NCBI GenBank assembly: GCA_050084985.1
Contig: JBITNC010000001.1
Span: 148,180,001-148,244,000, forward strand
Direction: 5' to 3'
Length of the DNA: 64,000 bases
Source of the DNA: Nageia nagi
Taxonomy: Eukaryota > Pinophyta
The notes below the pieces were generated by a model. The model was not told the origin of the DNA. It searched no databases and was given only the letters and a program-made list of their open reading frames with translations. The translations under genes and the position numbers were made by a program. Positions 45,440-58,863 of this stretch are shown piece by piece; position 1 is the stretch's first letter; each line of letters opens with the position of its first letter.

Positions 45440-45783
45440 CTTTATTTTTGTAATTATATATATATAAGTACATGATTTCGATAGAAAGAATTGTTGAATG
45501 TATAAGTTCTTAATGCCAAAAATCACTTTATTAAAGTCATCTTCTTACACTAATTGCGGGGATAGTAATCCCTGTATGGACAAGGATCATCCTTTATTGA
45601 AAGCATGCTAACAATGTGTGTTAACATGAATCACTATAGCTATTGTTACGTTAGACCGGCACCAATCACAGATGCTGCGGGTCAGATGGGATGGACAACT
45701 ACGATAAAAATGTTTTATTTGGGAAAATCTGCGCATCCTCTCTTGAAATTTGGATATTCCTGGGACTGGGCATTATCAACACT
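45440..45783. other. Flank of the CpG-retaining island, possible 3' untranslated region
   Basis: Non-repetitive sequence. On the minus strand AATAAA signals occur near 45719 and 45599, both downstream of the minus-strand ORF. A plus-strand open frame (45605-46024) covers part of it and overlaps that ORF; I prefer the minus-strand reading. Confidence 0.4.
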
Positions 45784-46107
45784 TTATGATATCGACTTTT
45801 TATGCGCACTTCCTATTCTCTCATTTTCATGGCGTCGGACAGGGCGTTGCTTGGTCTGGAATGAACCACAACCTGAGAAGATGGTGGCCAAGAAGCCTTT
45901 CTTTGGCGCACTTTTTCCCTTCGACACTGCGGGTTGTGCTGATACTTCATCGCCTGCTCTTCCAGATATTGATAACGACAATGAAATACTTTTGATATCA
46001 TATGGAATAGGCTCTCTCCAATGAACTCTACGTTCTGATTTCCCACTGCTATTCATAGTCATAAACTGTATACTCTTACCATCCGAATTGCCATCAATCT
46101 TCTCCAT
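45784..46107 (-). CDS. Unrecognised 107-codon host-like ORF
   Basis: ATG at 46107 in a strong plant context (GAAGATGG) opens a 107-codon frame ending TAA at 45784. The product is basic and Ser-rich: SGKSERRVHWREPIPYDIKS, ISLSLSISGRAGDEVS, KSAPKKGFLATIFSGCGSFQ, TKQRPVRRHENERIGSAHKK. No signal peptide, membrane span or known domain. Codons keep many CpGs, unlike the methylation-decayed transposons around, and no retroelement motif is present. Poly(A) signal candidates follow on the same strand. It could be a small gene or one exon of a larger one. A plus-strand frame of 139 codons (45605-46024) overlaps it and cannot be excluded. Confidence 0.4.
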   Translation of the reverse strand: MEKIDGNSDGKSIQFMTMNSSGKSERRVHWREPIPYDIKSISLSLSISGRAGDEVSAQPAVSKGKSAPKKGFLATIFSGCGSFQTKQRPVRRHENERIGSAHKKSIS

Positions 46108-46330
46108 CTTCAGTGGGGATCTTAACTTGAGAAATAAGAGATCACCTGATAATACAAATCATAAACCTATAAGATACTAATTCACTAACAACCCAAAAAA
46201 ATATTAAACAAAACATGAATCTTATCTTCTACCTTTTCAGATATACTCTTATTGTATCCTTCGTAAACCTTTTACAGGAAAAGACTTACTCACAGATCAC
46301 TTGATTAAAGAATTACACCTTTCAGTGTTC

Positions 46331-46356
46331 CTTTCTTTCTTTCTTTCTTTCTTTCT
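46331..46356. repeat. (CTTT)n microsatellite
   Basis: About six CTTT units; GA-rich on the strand of the 107-codon ORF and upstream of it. Confidence 0.95.
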
Positions 46357-46392
46357 TCTGTATTCGGAATTTGATTATTTTCCTTTATTACA

Positions 46393-46610
46393 GAAATATG
46401 ATGGATCAGTTGCAGGTGGATTATGTTCAAGTCACGAATTTGAAGACTGAAGGATTTATATGCAGATAAAATTTGTATGAAGGCTGTTACAAGAAGGATT
46501 TGCTGATACAGACGAGTGACGACAGCGCTGTGACAACCAACGTTGGAGTTGATATCAAAGCTACGATGGAGATCTACCCGAGAAGATTTAACATGTCAAT
46601 CTGTAAGAGA
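46393..46610 (+). pseudogene. Possible exon remnant in the CpG-retaining island
   Basis: TTTTCCTTTATTACAG at 46377-46392 looks like a splice acceptor. The following frame reads MMDQLQVDYVQVTNLKTEGF, a TAA stop, then LYEGCYKKDLLIQTSDDSAV and TTNVGVDIKATMEIYPRRFN before TGA near 46609. CpG is retained. Family not recognised. It might be an exon with one mutated codon, or promoter-side sequence of the minus-strand ORF. Confidence 0.3.
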
Positions 46611-46869
46611 TGATTATACGATGGATATCCTTCCAGTGTTCCAAAATATTACACGTACCTGTCTGTTTTTAATCGGCAGAAACGATCCTATCTCTTATAC
46701 ATATTGTAACGAATCGTCTTTGGATAACATTTTGGCAATTCAATATTATGTTAGTTAGGGTAATGGAAGAGTATGAGTAATAACCGTCCAAATTAAAAAG
46801 AGACTTTCAAAATACTGAAGAGGTACGAAGTGGTGGTGATAACAAGGATCAACAAAGAAGGTTAAGGCG

Positions 46870-47995
46870 ATAGTGACAAGTGTATGTATATTTATGTATT
46901 TTTAGATTTGAATGTTATATACATAGAGAGAGTATATTATTGATAATATTTTGACTCTTTTGATTTTATTAAAAAAATTATAGAAAGTTAATTATATTAA
47001 TTTTAATAAATATTTTTTATATATAAATGAAATGTTTAATTAATAAGAGTATGTAGTCATTTATTAATTATTTTAAATATAAATTTAATAATATATCAAT
47101 ATAACTTTAATAATATGCAATATAACTATATTAGTTGTATATAAGTTTCATATATAAATATTAAATAATTCCCACATTGATATTATTAAGATTGTTTATA
47201 TATTTATAGCTAAAAATATTTATTACTCTCTAAATTGAACATTTGTTGTTACTGTTCAAATTATACAATACATTCCATGATTTAAATATGTAATTAAATT
47301 GTTATTGCTCATATTATACAATGTATTCATTGTTTTAAATACATTCACTGTGAATTCAAATAAATATATTTAAATGCATTGGTTGTTTTAAATTTATACA
47401 TTCCTTGTTTTAATTTTTTTATATGCATTTGTTGTAAACATTAGTTTCCAAATTATTATATTGTAAAGATCAAAATACTTTATAATATTTATTATTGATA
47501 GTATAATGATTTTGGGAGAATAATATCTATAGAAATTTTTTGATATATAAGAGGTTATATCAAAGCTAGTTTAAATTCTATAGGTATAGTTTTATATAAA
47601 AAGGGATATATTTAGTTATTTTAGAATAAATAGTTTTTTTTTTTTTTTGGTATTATATTTGAGAGTTATATTTTATGAATAATTTTGTTATATATTAAAT
47701 GTTCATAATTTTTATTTTCATCTTCATGATTATCTACATTATATTTTTAGGTTAAAATATTTTTTGAGATGTATTTTTGAGATAACAAATATTTCATGGA
47801 TAATATTTTTAATGATTGTATAATAATGATGAAACTTGAATTACATGTGAAAGAATTTATCATATAATTTTAAAAATTAATGCTATAATTAAAAAAAAAA
47901 TGAAATCAAGGTTCACATATCCTCATTATAATTGAATACATTTATTTTATTTACTATGAATCCATTTTATGGTGCATTTATGCAATCATTCATCT
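46870..47995. other. AT-rich intergenic stretch, no gene seen
   Basis: Very AT-rich with homopolymer runs (T13 near 47636). No ORF of note on either strand. Confidence 0.7.
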
Positions 47996-48157
47996 CTACT
48001 TTACTTATCATGTATTATTTAGAATGGAAATTAAAAATTCATTTATTTTATTTAATATTCATATAACCTTATTTAACTACTTTACTTATCATGTATTATT
48101 TAGTATGGAAATTAAAAATTCATTTATTTTATTTAATATTCATATAACCTTATTTAA
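47996..48157. repeat. 81-bp tandem duplication
   Basis: Two copies, 47996-48076 and 48077-48157, each starting CTACTTTACTTATCATG, nearly identical. It makes an 83-codon frame look repetitive, which I do not call a gene. Confidence 0.9.
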
Positions 48158-48599
48158 AGTATATTGCATTGCAATGGTTTCACTTTTGGGTAAACTATAT
48201 TTTATTTATTTATTTCACATTCAAATGAAATCTATTATCAAATTTATATTACTCATAATTTTAAGTATAATTTGAAATCATAGGCTTAGAGAAGTTAAAT
48301 ATGTGTATTATATTTTGATGTAAACTAATTCCTTTCACCTACTTCATGTTATATGTAAAGTTGATGAACCATGGAAAATCGTCAAAAAATATTAAATATT
48401 ATTTTGAATAATCTTCTAGATCTTCAAAATAAGGATGTAATTAAGAATAATAAGAATGATATAAATATATATTATTACCTACAAGAAATTACCAACCTTA
48501 GATATAATATCATTATTGAAAACTTATAATTACAATAAATAATGAATATTAATTAGATAATGTGTAAGAATTATATTACATATTTAGGCAATTAATAAT

Positions 48600-49110
48600 A
48601 TATGATTATACGAAGAATTTCAATAGATAGATTCCCTATCTTATCCCAAGACTTTATGATAAATAAATTTCATTTTACAAAGCAATAACTTTGAGGCATA
48701 TTAACTAATATTTTAGGTATATGCTCGATTAGCTAACCATATATACTAAAGAATTTATTCTAGTTTACTAAGTTAGCTTGTTTATTGTTCATAAATTTTT
48801 ATCTTCTTTGTTAATGTTCTTACAACATTTTCCTTAGTCCTTCCCAACATTATTGTTACTACTTCTTCAACCTTGATTTGTTATGATATGATAAGTCCAA
48901 TTCCATTTAGTTTTCTTCCTCATAAGTAATCTTTTATTAGGTCTCATATAGTCCCATCTATATATTATTTCATATAAATGATTAATATCTCTTTATCTAT
49001 ATTTAATCATATCATTTTCCATGTACACACCAATGAACTTCACCTCCTTTAATTTTTATTTTTTTCTATATTAAAATTAAAATTTTCATATCTAATAATT
49101 TGTCTAGTTG
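48600..49110 (+). repeat. Dispersed repeat, copy 2 (first copy 14530-14780)
   Basis: Shares CCAACATTATTGTTAC, TACTTCTTCAA, CCATTTAGTT in the same order and spacing as the first copy. Type unknown; no coding sequence. Confidence 0.55.
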
Positions 49111-49129
49111 TATCTCAATAACTACTAAT

Positions 49130-49375
49130 ATGTCATCCATATTCTATAAGAATTATAGGAACTAAGATACATATTTCATTATAAATATAAGTATTTATAC
49201 ACATAATAAGCAACAACCATACTTGTCTTCTTCCACAACACATGACACTCACATACAAACAACCTAAAACTAATAAATAATACACATTAAAGCTATGTAC
49301 ATACACTAAGCTACAAATATTGTTGAGACATAATCTCAACTTATTACAAAAATCCTAATACTAATTTTTCTAACA
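49130..49375 (-). repeat. Possible LTR start on the minus strand
   Basis: On the minus strand CAACAGGGG is followed by TGTTAGAAAAATTAG, as polypurine tract then LTR, and TATAAATAC follows near 49195. No partner LTR was found and the far end is not defined. Confidence 0.35.
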
Positions 49376-51550
49376 CCCCTGTTGATGATAAATCTCTAGT
49401 TTTTTCACAAAACCATAATCACATCTTCTCTAAATAGGCATGCATTGGGCTCACTAACTAAACACCATCTTCAGTAGTAATGGGCTCATTGATCTTCATA
49501 TGGCAATATTGGCATTACCATCATGACACATGTGGTAGTGATTTGGATTCAATAATCATATCCAAATAAACAAGGATATATAAAAATTCACCCATCCAAG
49601 GCTTCTAGCATCCTTCCTTTGCAACACACATCCAAACAAGGGTTGGGGACCAAACATATCCAACCAAATATAAAAAATAATTTTGGTTGTTTTCATACAA
49701 CCTTCTCTAGAAGCTTGTAGTAACTTGCAAAATATTACCACCTAGGCTATTGGTAGTCTACAAAACTTCACAATACAGGTTCTTTGCAACCTGTAATACA
49801 TGTGTGAATGAAGAAAAGCACATCCATTCTAACTTATTGATATTATTTTGTATTTATAAAATAACTTCCTCCTCACTATCCTTCCATGGAGGTTCATAAT
49901 TATATTCTTTAAATAAAGATTCTTCATTATTATCATCAACCAAAACCTTCAAATATCCATCCATTTCATCCTTGACTTATTGAATGGCTTGTTTGATATA
50001 ATAGACATAAAAAAAAATATTTTGATTATCATCATATAATACTTAATAGTTTATGTATTTCTTTTTCAATTTCAACCTCAACAAAGCAATGTATTTAACT
50101 ATTGCTCTTCTCAAAGATGTATGAAAAGCTCAATCATGTCAATACCATAAATCTTCATTACTAAAAAAAATCTCCACACTTTGCTCAAATAGAATTTGTG
50201 ATTCATCACTACCAATTAGGTAATAATTATCTTCAATAAAAGTATTGTAACACTCATCCACTTCTATATTGATATCATAGGATAGAATCTCATATCCTTC
50301 ATCAACATATACAAGACCATCAAAGTTAAAGAGTGTCACTCTCCTCCATAATGGAATATCCATAGATCATACCATTGCAAATATATGTGTGCAAATATTT
50401 AGTAGAATTGAATAGAATATGTAGTTTCTTAGTAAGTTATAATTTTTCTTCATGTTGTTTCTTTTCACAATAAATAACTAGATAAGATAGTAGAGCATTG
50501 AACATATTTGGACTATAACTTTATGAGTAGATTTATCATAGCTTGCACCACCTCTTCATGCTTATGTTTGGATATTCTTTAGATCATGGGCTTTCTTACA
50601 CATGGGAACTAGTCATAGGTAGCATGACTCCAAGTCAATAATTAGGTTTGAATAAATATCCAGTCTCCTTCATAGATTACATATTCATTTGCTTTAATAA
50701 GAATACATTTTTTTCATAGTATATATGTCAACAACTAGTGCCTTTTCCTTTATAGGTTGTATACTTTTCTCTCCTTAGTGTGAACATAACAATAGTTAGA
50801 TGTAGTCAAAATTATAATGTACATGTAGAAAGTTAATTTTACATATACATTTGGAAGTACCTCCTCGGTGTAGTTCATTCTTTTCTTACAATATGCATAT
50901 CAATGTAAACAAGATAAGTCTTCTCACAAACAAGTCTCTAAATTATGCACACAAGAAGCATCCATATCTATACAATATATAATTCACAATGGATAGGATT
51001 TCAATGCCTTCTTCTCAATCTTCAATAAAAAATGGTTTGTACTTTTTACTAATGACTCTGCAATTAGCAAAATAAAAATAAAATAGTGAGCTATTAGGTG
51101 ATTCATCCCTAAAATCTTCATATAAGGGATGAGACATGGTCAATATTTAGCTTTGCATGCAATACCAAGGTCATTTTGGATATGTATGAGCTCTTGTACC
51201 AAGCATTTTGCCTCCAAAATAGAAAATCTAACCAATTTTCAAATCTATAAATAAAACCTTCATGAACAAAGAAAGGGACCCAAATTCAAAGTAGGATTAC
51301 TCTGTAAAAAATCATTTAGGACTTTTGAAGAGTTAAGATCTTTAATTATATTCTTGTTCATACATTTAATTTTAGTGTTTTCATATTTTGATATGAGCAA
51401 GTATGTTTGATAGTTTATTTTGGCATGTGTGTAGGTCCACAGTTGCTGAAGTACAAAGTATTGAAGGTTTATAGAGGCAAAAATAACCATGGAATGAGGA
51501 ATCAAGATGAGGAATAATAGGGAAGAAGAATCAATAAAAAGCACACTCTA
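49376..51550 (-). other. Possible interior of a decayed minus-strand LTR element
   Basis: Short minus-strand open frames (50363-50139, 49741-49556, 51544-51260) without any gag or pol motif. One is acidic (DINIEVDECYNTFIEDNYYL). The composition resembles the acidic cargo ORF at 8.7-10.4 kb, but I found no direct match. Confidence 0.3.
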
Positions 51551-53760
51551 GTTACAAATATATCAATGAATTCATTTCAGACATCTATCACTTCATCCAA
51601 AACTTTAGCAATTCTGCTAAGCCTAAAAGGCCAAAAAATACAATTTTGTAAAAGCCCTTTAGGTAAGGCACCAAATCTAGTGATTTGTTTGTACAAATAT
51701 TTGAGTCACACAAAGTAGTAATAAAACTCACATTGGTATTCAATGTGTTTTTATCTTGTTTGCTAATAGGTTACTTTTTAGGTTAACATGTGGCACTACA
51801 AGGAGGGGCCTCATATGCAGACAACATCATTGATAAAACATGGGGGGTTTCTCAAGTTTTTATAATTTTGATTATTTATTTTTCTTCTTATGGTTCTAAG
51901 GCTAATTGAAGTTTTTATGTTGTATATTTTTCAAATTTTTGTAGTAGAGTCATCAGAGATTGGATGTCAAGTGTTGGAGATTGGATAAAGATGCCAACGA
52001 TTGGATTGGAATGCTAGCATTTTAAAGACATAGGTAGCATTTCTAATTATTTTCAATATAGAAATCATAATGTAGTAACTTAAAGATGAGAAATGGGAAT
52101 GAAACCTTTATTTTTTATTCCTTTTCTCAGAAGTGCATATAGGAACTTAGGGTAGCTAATGATAATGATAAAAATGTGGTAATTAAATATTGTTATTGTT
52201 TAGGTTTCAAGATCAAGTTATTTCTTGGTTGGGTAGGGATTATTTTCAAAAGTGTATCACTAAATAACTTTCTATCTTATCCACTTATGGTCTCCCTTTA
52301 CATTTAAAAGTGATCCTAGATGACTAGAATGGATTTGATAGAAAGAGAGTAAATGAACCTTTATTTTTCACACTATCATATAAATTGGTAAATGAATTTA
52401 CACTTACTTCCAAACATAGAAGGAGTAATTAACCTTTATTTAATTAGTAATGAATCTAAAGTAAATGAATCAAGTTCAAGGTAGAATAGTACACTAAAAT
52501 TGGTCAATGGGTTTGGTGGTTATGTTCACATTAAATTACTTTTACTTAACAAAGTACACTCTCACTTTGGCACCTATGGTAATCTAAAGTGATAAAAAAA
52601 GTTAAGTAAAAGGGGGAATGAACTTACATTTTGCTTTGAAATTTTACATTCATATTAATACTCCTACTTGTCTACCCTTACCATGCTAAAAAGTGATTGA
52701 AGGTTGATGTGACTCATAAGAAGAGGTAATGAACCACACTTAATTACTTCCAAATCTAGAAGGGTAAATGAATCTCATTTAAAATTGGTAATGAATCTCA
52801 TTAATTTGGTAATGAAATTCATGGGTTGATTAGATCAAGATATGTACTTATTAAAATATTATTTGAATCACATTAAAGAACTTTTAATCAATCAACATAT
52901 ATGATTGGGGGGGTTAGAGATTGCATTCATATGTACTTTATTTTATTAATTGCATAATTATAAGATCTTATAACATGAACAACAATGAGTTTAATTCATT
53001 ACCAACCATTGATTCTTATGCTATTATATTTCTATTTATGAAATGCAATAAGTCTTAGATCTAAAACTTGGAGATGAATATCGAGTTCATAGGTTAGAAG
53101 TTGTTACTTTCCATCGAACGGCTATAGAAAAGGGGCTATAATTGGATTTAATCATTGAGATAGTTCTCAATGACATACCTTAAATTCCATTGCACTAATG
53201 TTACCATTTTAAGTACCATGTCATTATTTAGCCATAGATAACCTATTAGGATTATCATCCTACCTTGATTAAACACTTGACTAGACAAAATAAAGTTAAA
53301 AAAAAACAAAAACATTAAAATAAAACATCACAATGCAATTAAATAACATAATATTATAATCAAATTGGTAGAAAAATATAGAAAATCAAATCACAACCAA
53401 AAGGTTAAGTACCATAGAGATTTGTACAATGCAAATATTTTCTTTTGCAAATATAAAATAAAAAATAAAAAATATAATTGTTATGTTAAGATGTGTTGTG
53501 TTCAATTTTATATTTTGATAAGAAAAGAAATTCAAAAAAACAAATAAAAAAAATGATCAAACCATTCCAAAGAGATCAAGAGGCAAGAACCTTCAACCAT
53601 TGATTGATCATAGAAGTGTCAAGTCACTAGAAATCAATCAACAAATAATTACCAAGAGTAATATTAGGATCAAGATCCCTTTTAAATAATGATTAAATAT
53701 ATTAGAAAACACTAACACAAATGAAGAATTCTCATTTTCACCTCAAACTCATAGCTGCCA
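51551..53760. other. Intergenic, with a degenerate repeat cluster near 52340-52830
   Basis: No gene. Variants of GGTAATGAATCTCATT and AGTAAATGAAcct-type motifs recur about ten times between 52340 and 52830 at irregular 30-60-bp spacing. Confidence 0.5.
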
Positions 53761-54890
53761 CCAAAATTTGTGGATAATTGAGGAAAATGAACAACAAGTA
53801 ATAAAAGAAAACAAAAAATATAGAAAGATAAATGAAAAAGAATGTTCTACTTTAAGAATACAATTAGTTGATTATGTAATGCAAAAAAGATCCTTTTAGG
53901 CCTAAATATTAATCATTTACATGAATATTTACCTAAAGGACATTTAATTTCAAAATCATTATTAAGAAGAGATGATTTTTTATTCACATGTTTATAATGT
54001 CAAGACAAATGGAAGAATTGATGATTGAATCTCATCATTCATAGAACTTTATATTGAAATAAAATGTCTTCAAGGTTAATGTATCCTTCCATTACTTAAA
54101 ATCAAAGCAACCATCTCCTTGTGTCATAATATAAAGATTAATTAAGACAACACAAGATCAACAAAATTTATCAAATTAGTTTAGCATGAGGATACCTCCT
54201 ATACTAATAAATAAGACATGCACCTCAAGAAATGTCAAATAATAACAAATAAGTATTGGCTAAAATTATCAACAAAGGAGGAAGGTAATTAGTTTAATAA
54301 AACAAAAAAATACAAACAGCTAACATGTGTCAATGTAACCAAAGCAACATCTACTACAAATAGCAAATATTAATATAAAATCAACTGGTTTGGATAAAAA
54401 TTTGAAATTAATAATAAATAATACCTAGCATGATCATTATAATTTAAAACATGGTGTGTATATAAATATCAAGATCTTATTTTGCCAAAAAAAAGGGAAA
54501 TTTCACTAAGAAATGCAACAAAACAAATTTAAAGATATCATTGCCTTACCAAAGATAGAGGTGAAATATTCAATTCCTCAACATTGTTGCAAACCCTCGA
54601 CCACCTTGTCAAACTTCATCACTCCAACACAACCCATATTAACAAAGGTTATTATGTCCAAAGCCTTAGGAGATGGATATGGACCTTCAAGGATATAAGA
54701 AGAAATATATCCATGAAATAAGAATATTCTTATGTCTACAAACTCATACCACAAAAAAAGGTAACAAGAGAGGATGATATCTATATACAAATTAAAAAAA
54801 TAAAAAAATCTTTATTGAAAGATAAATAAAAAATAATTAGAACATTGCAATGAACAATTATCATATGTTCTAAAAAATATAAAATTCTTT
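53761..54890. other. AT-rich intergenic stretch before the array
   Basis: No gene. On the minus strand TTTTGGTGGCAGC at about 53756-53768 has the look of a Ty3/gypsy primer-binding site, but no LTR pair supports it. Confidence 0.4.
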
Positions 54891-54948
54891 TAAGTTTGAA
54901 TTACAAAAATCAAACCATTTTAAGGAAAGGAAGATCTAAAGACATTTA
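54891..54948 (+). pseudogene. Gag sequence just upstream of the first array unit
   Basis: In the same frame as the array gag, about 18 codons before the first unit align with the left-edge gag where it reads FIGNKDPKEHLRWFKF (here ending RHLGRFKYSS). This stretch is absent from later units, so unit 1 joins the ancestral gag on its left. Confidence 0.6.
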
Positions 54949-56253
54949 GGGAGATTTAAATATTCAAGTTATTTAATTGCTAATGATGATGCATTAATGT
55001 TACATATCTTTACCATGATGCTTGTTGGTCAAGCAATGGATTAGTATAACAATCTACTAGAATATACATTATCTTATATTCTCAATTAGCAAATTTATTC
55101 TTGGAAAAATTTAAAATCAACATTAAAGATAAGACCTCCATTACCGATCTCACAAGGTTACAACAATTCCTTGATGAATCAATTGACTAATTTTATCTCA
55201 TAATTGAGGGTAATATTAACAAGTATGCCTTATACTTTGCATCAAGAAGAATCGGTCAAACTATTTAGTTAGAGTTGTTTGAGACCTATTGCTAGTGCAT
55301 TATTGATCCAACAACATAAAACTTTGAAGAAGCTATCTCTCAAATAGTCATAATTGAAAAACTTAAAATTCAAGATGGTGAGATAAAAATTAAAAAATAA
55401 GAAGGTTATACTAAAAATAAAAATCAAATAGAAAAAATAAGTAAACAACTATCAGCTAATATGGTATCAATTGTTAAAGAAATGGAACCATGTCCACCTT
55501 AAAATGTAGAAAGAGATTTTAGACCTAAAATAAAATTTACACCTTTATCATAATCTCTTTATGATATTTTGAGAAATTAATGTGACCATAAAATAATTAC
55601 TCTTCCAAATATAAGGCTATAAAATCTTAAAATTAAAGAAAGTAGATGGTATAATAAAAATGAAGTTTTTCATTGCCATTATCAAAAGGGTCATGATACA
55701 GATAAATGCATAACATTAAAAAATATAGACCGAGATTTGATTGATAATGGAAAGTTAGAGGTTGATAATCCCATTTCAATTCTTAATCAAAACATATGGA
55801 TGTATCAAAACCTACTTCCACAACATCCAACTAATAATATTTCATTGCATCCATGTGAAAATCAAGTGATAAACAAATGGATTCATGATAGTTCAACTCT
55901 CATAGGCATGATAAGTGTTGCTATAAGAGCCTAAGGATACATAGGAGGAACAATGTTACACCATATAATCAACAAGATAAGTTTTATGTACAACCTCACA
56001 TACCTAAACTAGAAATTCTAAAAGATTTTGTAAAAGGAGCTCTACATTAGCAACTAAAAAACTCACAACTAAAAATATCTTTTTTGAATTATTATAGCAA
56101 TACAAAGATCATAGACATGCAATGAATCAATTATTATAAATAATTAAATTAGATATAAATTATCCTAAAAGTTTTTTAACCTTTGTGAAAAATATTAAAA
56201 CAAGTCAAAAACCTACAATTGCTTTCTATGATAATGAAATAAAGCATTCGAAT
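54949..56253 (+). repeat. Array unit 1
   Basis: The most diverged unit. Private changes include an extra G in CAATTGACTAATTTT, AAAACTTTGAAG (one C fewer), TTTAGTTAGAG, and ACATTATCTTATATTC. Its capsid frame is therefore broken. Edge units of arrays commonly escape homogenisation. Confidence 0.95.
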
Positions 56254-57558
56254 GGGAGATTTAAATATTCAAGTTATTTAATTGCTAATGATGATGCATT
56301 AATGTTACATATCTTTACCATGATGCTTGTTGGTCAAGCAATGGATTAGTATAACAATCTACTAGAATATATCATTAGCTTATGTTCTCAATTAGCAAAT
56401 TTATTCTTGGAAAAATTTAAAATCAACATTAAAGATAAGACCTCCATTACCGATCTCACAAGGTTACAACAATTCCTTGATGAATCAATTACTAATTTTA
56501 TCTCATAATTGAGGGTAATATTAACAAGTATGCCTTATACTTTGCATCAAGAAGAATCGGTCAAACTATTTAGTCAGAGTTGTTTGAGACCTATTGCTAG
56601 TGCATTATTGATCCAACAACATAAAACCTTTGAAGAAGCTATCTCTCAAATAGTCATAATTGAAAAACTTAAAATTCAAGATGGTGAGATAAAAAATTAA
56701 AAAATAAGAAGGTTATACTAAAAATAAAATTCAAATAGAAAAAATAGTAAACAACTATCAGCTAATATGGTATCAATTGTTAAAGAAATGGAACCATGTC
56801 CACCTTAAAATGTAGAAAGAGATTTTAGACCTAAAAGAAATTTACACCTTTATCATAATCTCTTTATGATATTTTGAGAAATTAATGTGACCATAAATAA
56901 TTACTCTTCCAAATATAAGGCTATAAAATCTTAAAATTAAAGAAAGTAGATGGTATAATAAAAATGAAGTTTTTCATTGCCATTATCAAAAGGGTCATGA
57001 TACAGATAAATGCATAACATTAAAAATATAGACCAAGATTTGATTGATAATGGAAAGTTAGAGGTTGATAATACCATTTCAATTCTTAATCAAAACATAT
57101 GGATGTATCAAAACCTACTTCCACAACATCCAACTAATAATATTTCATTGCATCCATGTGAAAATCAAGTGATATAAACAAATGGAGTCATGATAGTTCA
57201 ACTCTCATAGGCATGATAAGTGTTGCTATAAGAGCCTAAGGATACATAGGAGGAACAATGTTACACCAGATAATCAACAAGATAAGTTTTATGTACAACC
57301 TCACATACCTAAACTAGAAATTCAAAAGAATTTGTAAAAGGAGCTCTACATTAGCAACTAAAAAACTCACAACTAAAAATATCTTTGTTTGAATTATTAT
57401 AGCAATACAAAGATCATAGACATGCAATGAATCAATTATTATAAATAATTAAATTAGATATAAATGATCCTAAAAGTTTTTTAACCTTTGTGAAAAATAT
57501 TAAAACAAGTCAAAAACCTACAATTGCTTTCTATGATAATGAAATAAAGCATTCGAAT
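56254..57558 (+). repeat. Array unit 2
   Basis: 1305 bp. Private changes: GATAATACCATT and an extra TA in GTGATATAAACAAATGG. Shares AAATGATCCTAAAAG with units 6 and 7, and GACCAAGATTTG with units 3-5. Confidence 0.95.
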
Positions 57559-58863
57559 GGGAGATTTAAATATTCAAGTTATTTAATTGCTAATGATGAT
57601 GCATTAATGTTACATATCTTTACCATGATGCTTGTTGGTCAAGCAATGGATTAGTATAACAATCTACTAGAATATATCATTAGCTTATGTTCTCAATTAG
57701 CAAATTTATTCTTGGAAAAATTTAAAATCAACATTAAAGATAAGACCTCCATTACCGATCTCACAAGGTTAAACAATTCCTTGATGAATCAATTACTAAT
57801 TTTATCTCATAATTGAGGGTAATATTAACAAGTATGCCTTATACTTTGCATCAAGAAGAATCGGTCAAACTATTTAGTCAGAGTTGTTTGAGACCTATTG
57901 CTAGTGCATTATTGATCCAACAACATAAAACCTTTGAAGAAGCTATCTCTCAAATAGTCATAATTGAAAAACTTAAAATTCAAGATGGTGAGATAAAAAT
58001 TAAAAAATAAGAAGGTTATACTAAAAATAAAAATCAAATAGAAAAAATAAGTAAACAACTATCAGCTAATATGGTATCAATTGTTAAAGAAATGGAACCA
58101 TGTCCACCTTAAAATGTAGAATGAGATTTTAGACCTAAAAGAAAATTTACACCTTTATCATAATCTCTTTATGATATTTTGAGAAATTAATGTGACCATA
58201 AAATAATTACTCTTCCAAATATAAGGCTATAAAATCTTAAAATTAAAGAAAGTAGATGGTATAATAAAATGAAGTTTTTCATTGCCATTATCAAAAGGGT
58301 CATGATACAGATAAATGCATAACATTAAAAAATATAGACCAAGATTTGATTGATAATGGAAAGTTAGAGGTTGATAATCCCATTTAAATTCTTAATCAAA
58401 ACATATGGATGTATCAAAACCTACTTCCACAACATCCAACTAATAATATTTCATTGCGTCCATGTGAAAATCAAGTGATAAACAAATGGAGTCATGATAG
58501 TTCAACTCTCATAGGCATGATAAGTGTTGCTATAAGAGCCTAAGGATACATAGGAGGAACAATGTTACACCAGATAATCAACAAGATAAGGTTTATGTAC
58601 AACCTCACATACCTAAACTAGAAATTCCAAAAGATTTTGTAAAAGGAGCTCTACATTAGCAACTAAAAAACTCACAACTAAAAATATCTTTGTTTGAATT
58701 ATTATAGCAATACAAAGATCATAGACATGCAATGAATCAATTATTATAAATAATTAAATTAGATATAAATTATCCTAAAAGTTTTTTAACCTTTGTGAAA
58801 AATATTAAAACAAGTCAAAAACCTACAATTGCTTTCTATGATAATGAAATAAAGCATTCGAAT
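57559..58863 (+). repeat. Array unit 3
   Basis: 1305 bp. Lacks AC in AAGGTTAAACAATTCC. Shares with unit 4 a new stop in CCCATTTAAATTC and the variant CATTGCGTCCATG. Confidence 0.95.

Noticed and set aside
45605-46024. Plus-strand 139-codon ORF in the CpG-retaining island
   Set aside because: Overlaps the minus-strand ORF, which has better start context and downstream poly(A) signals. Kept only as an alternative.
48024-48275. 83-codon Ile/Phe-rich ORF resembling a membrane protein
   Set aside because: Created by an 81-bp tandem duplication of AT-rich DNA.
53756-53768. Primer-binding site of another minus-strand element
   Set aside because: TTTTGGTGGCAGC is suggestive, but no LTR pair, gag or target duplication supports it.
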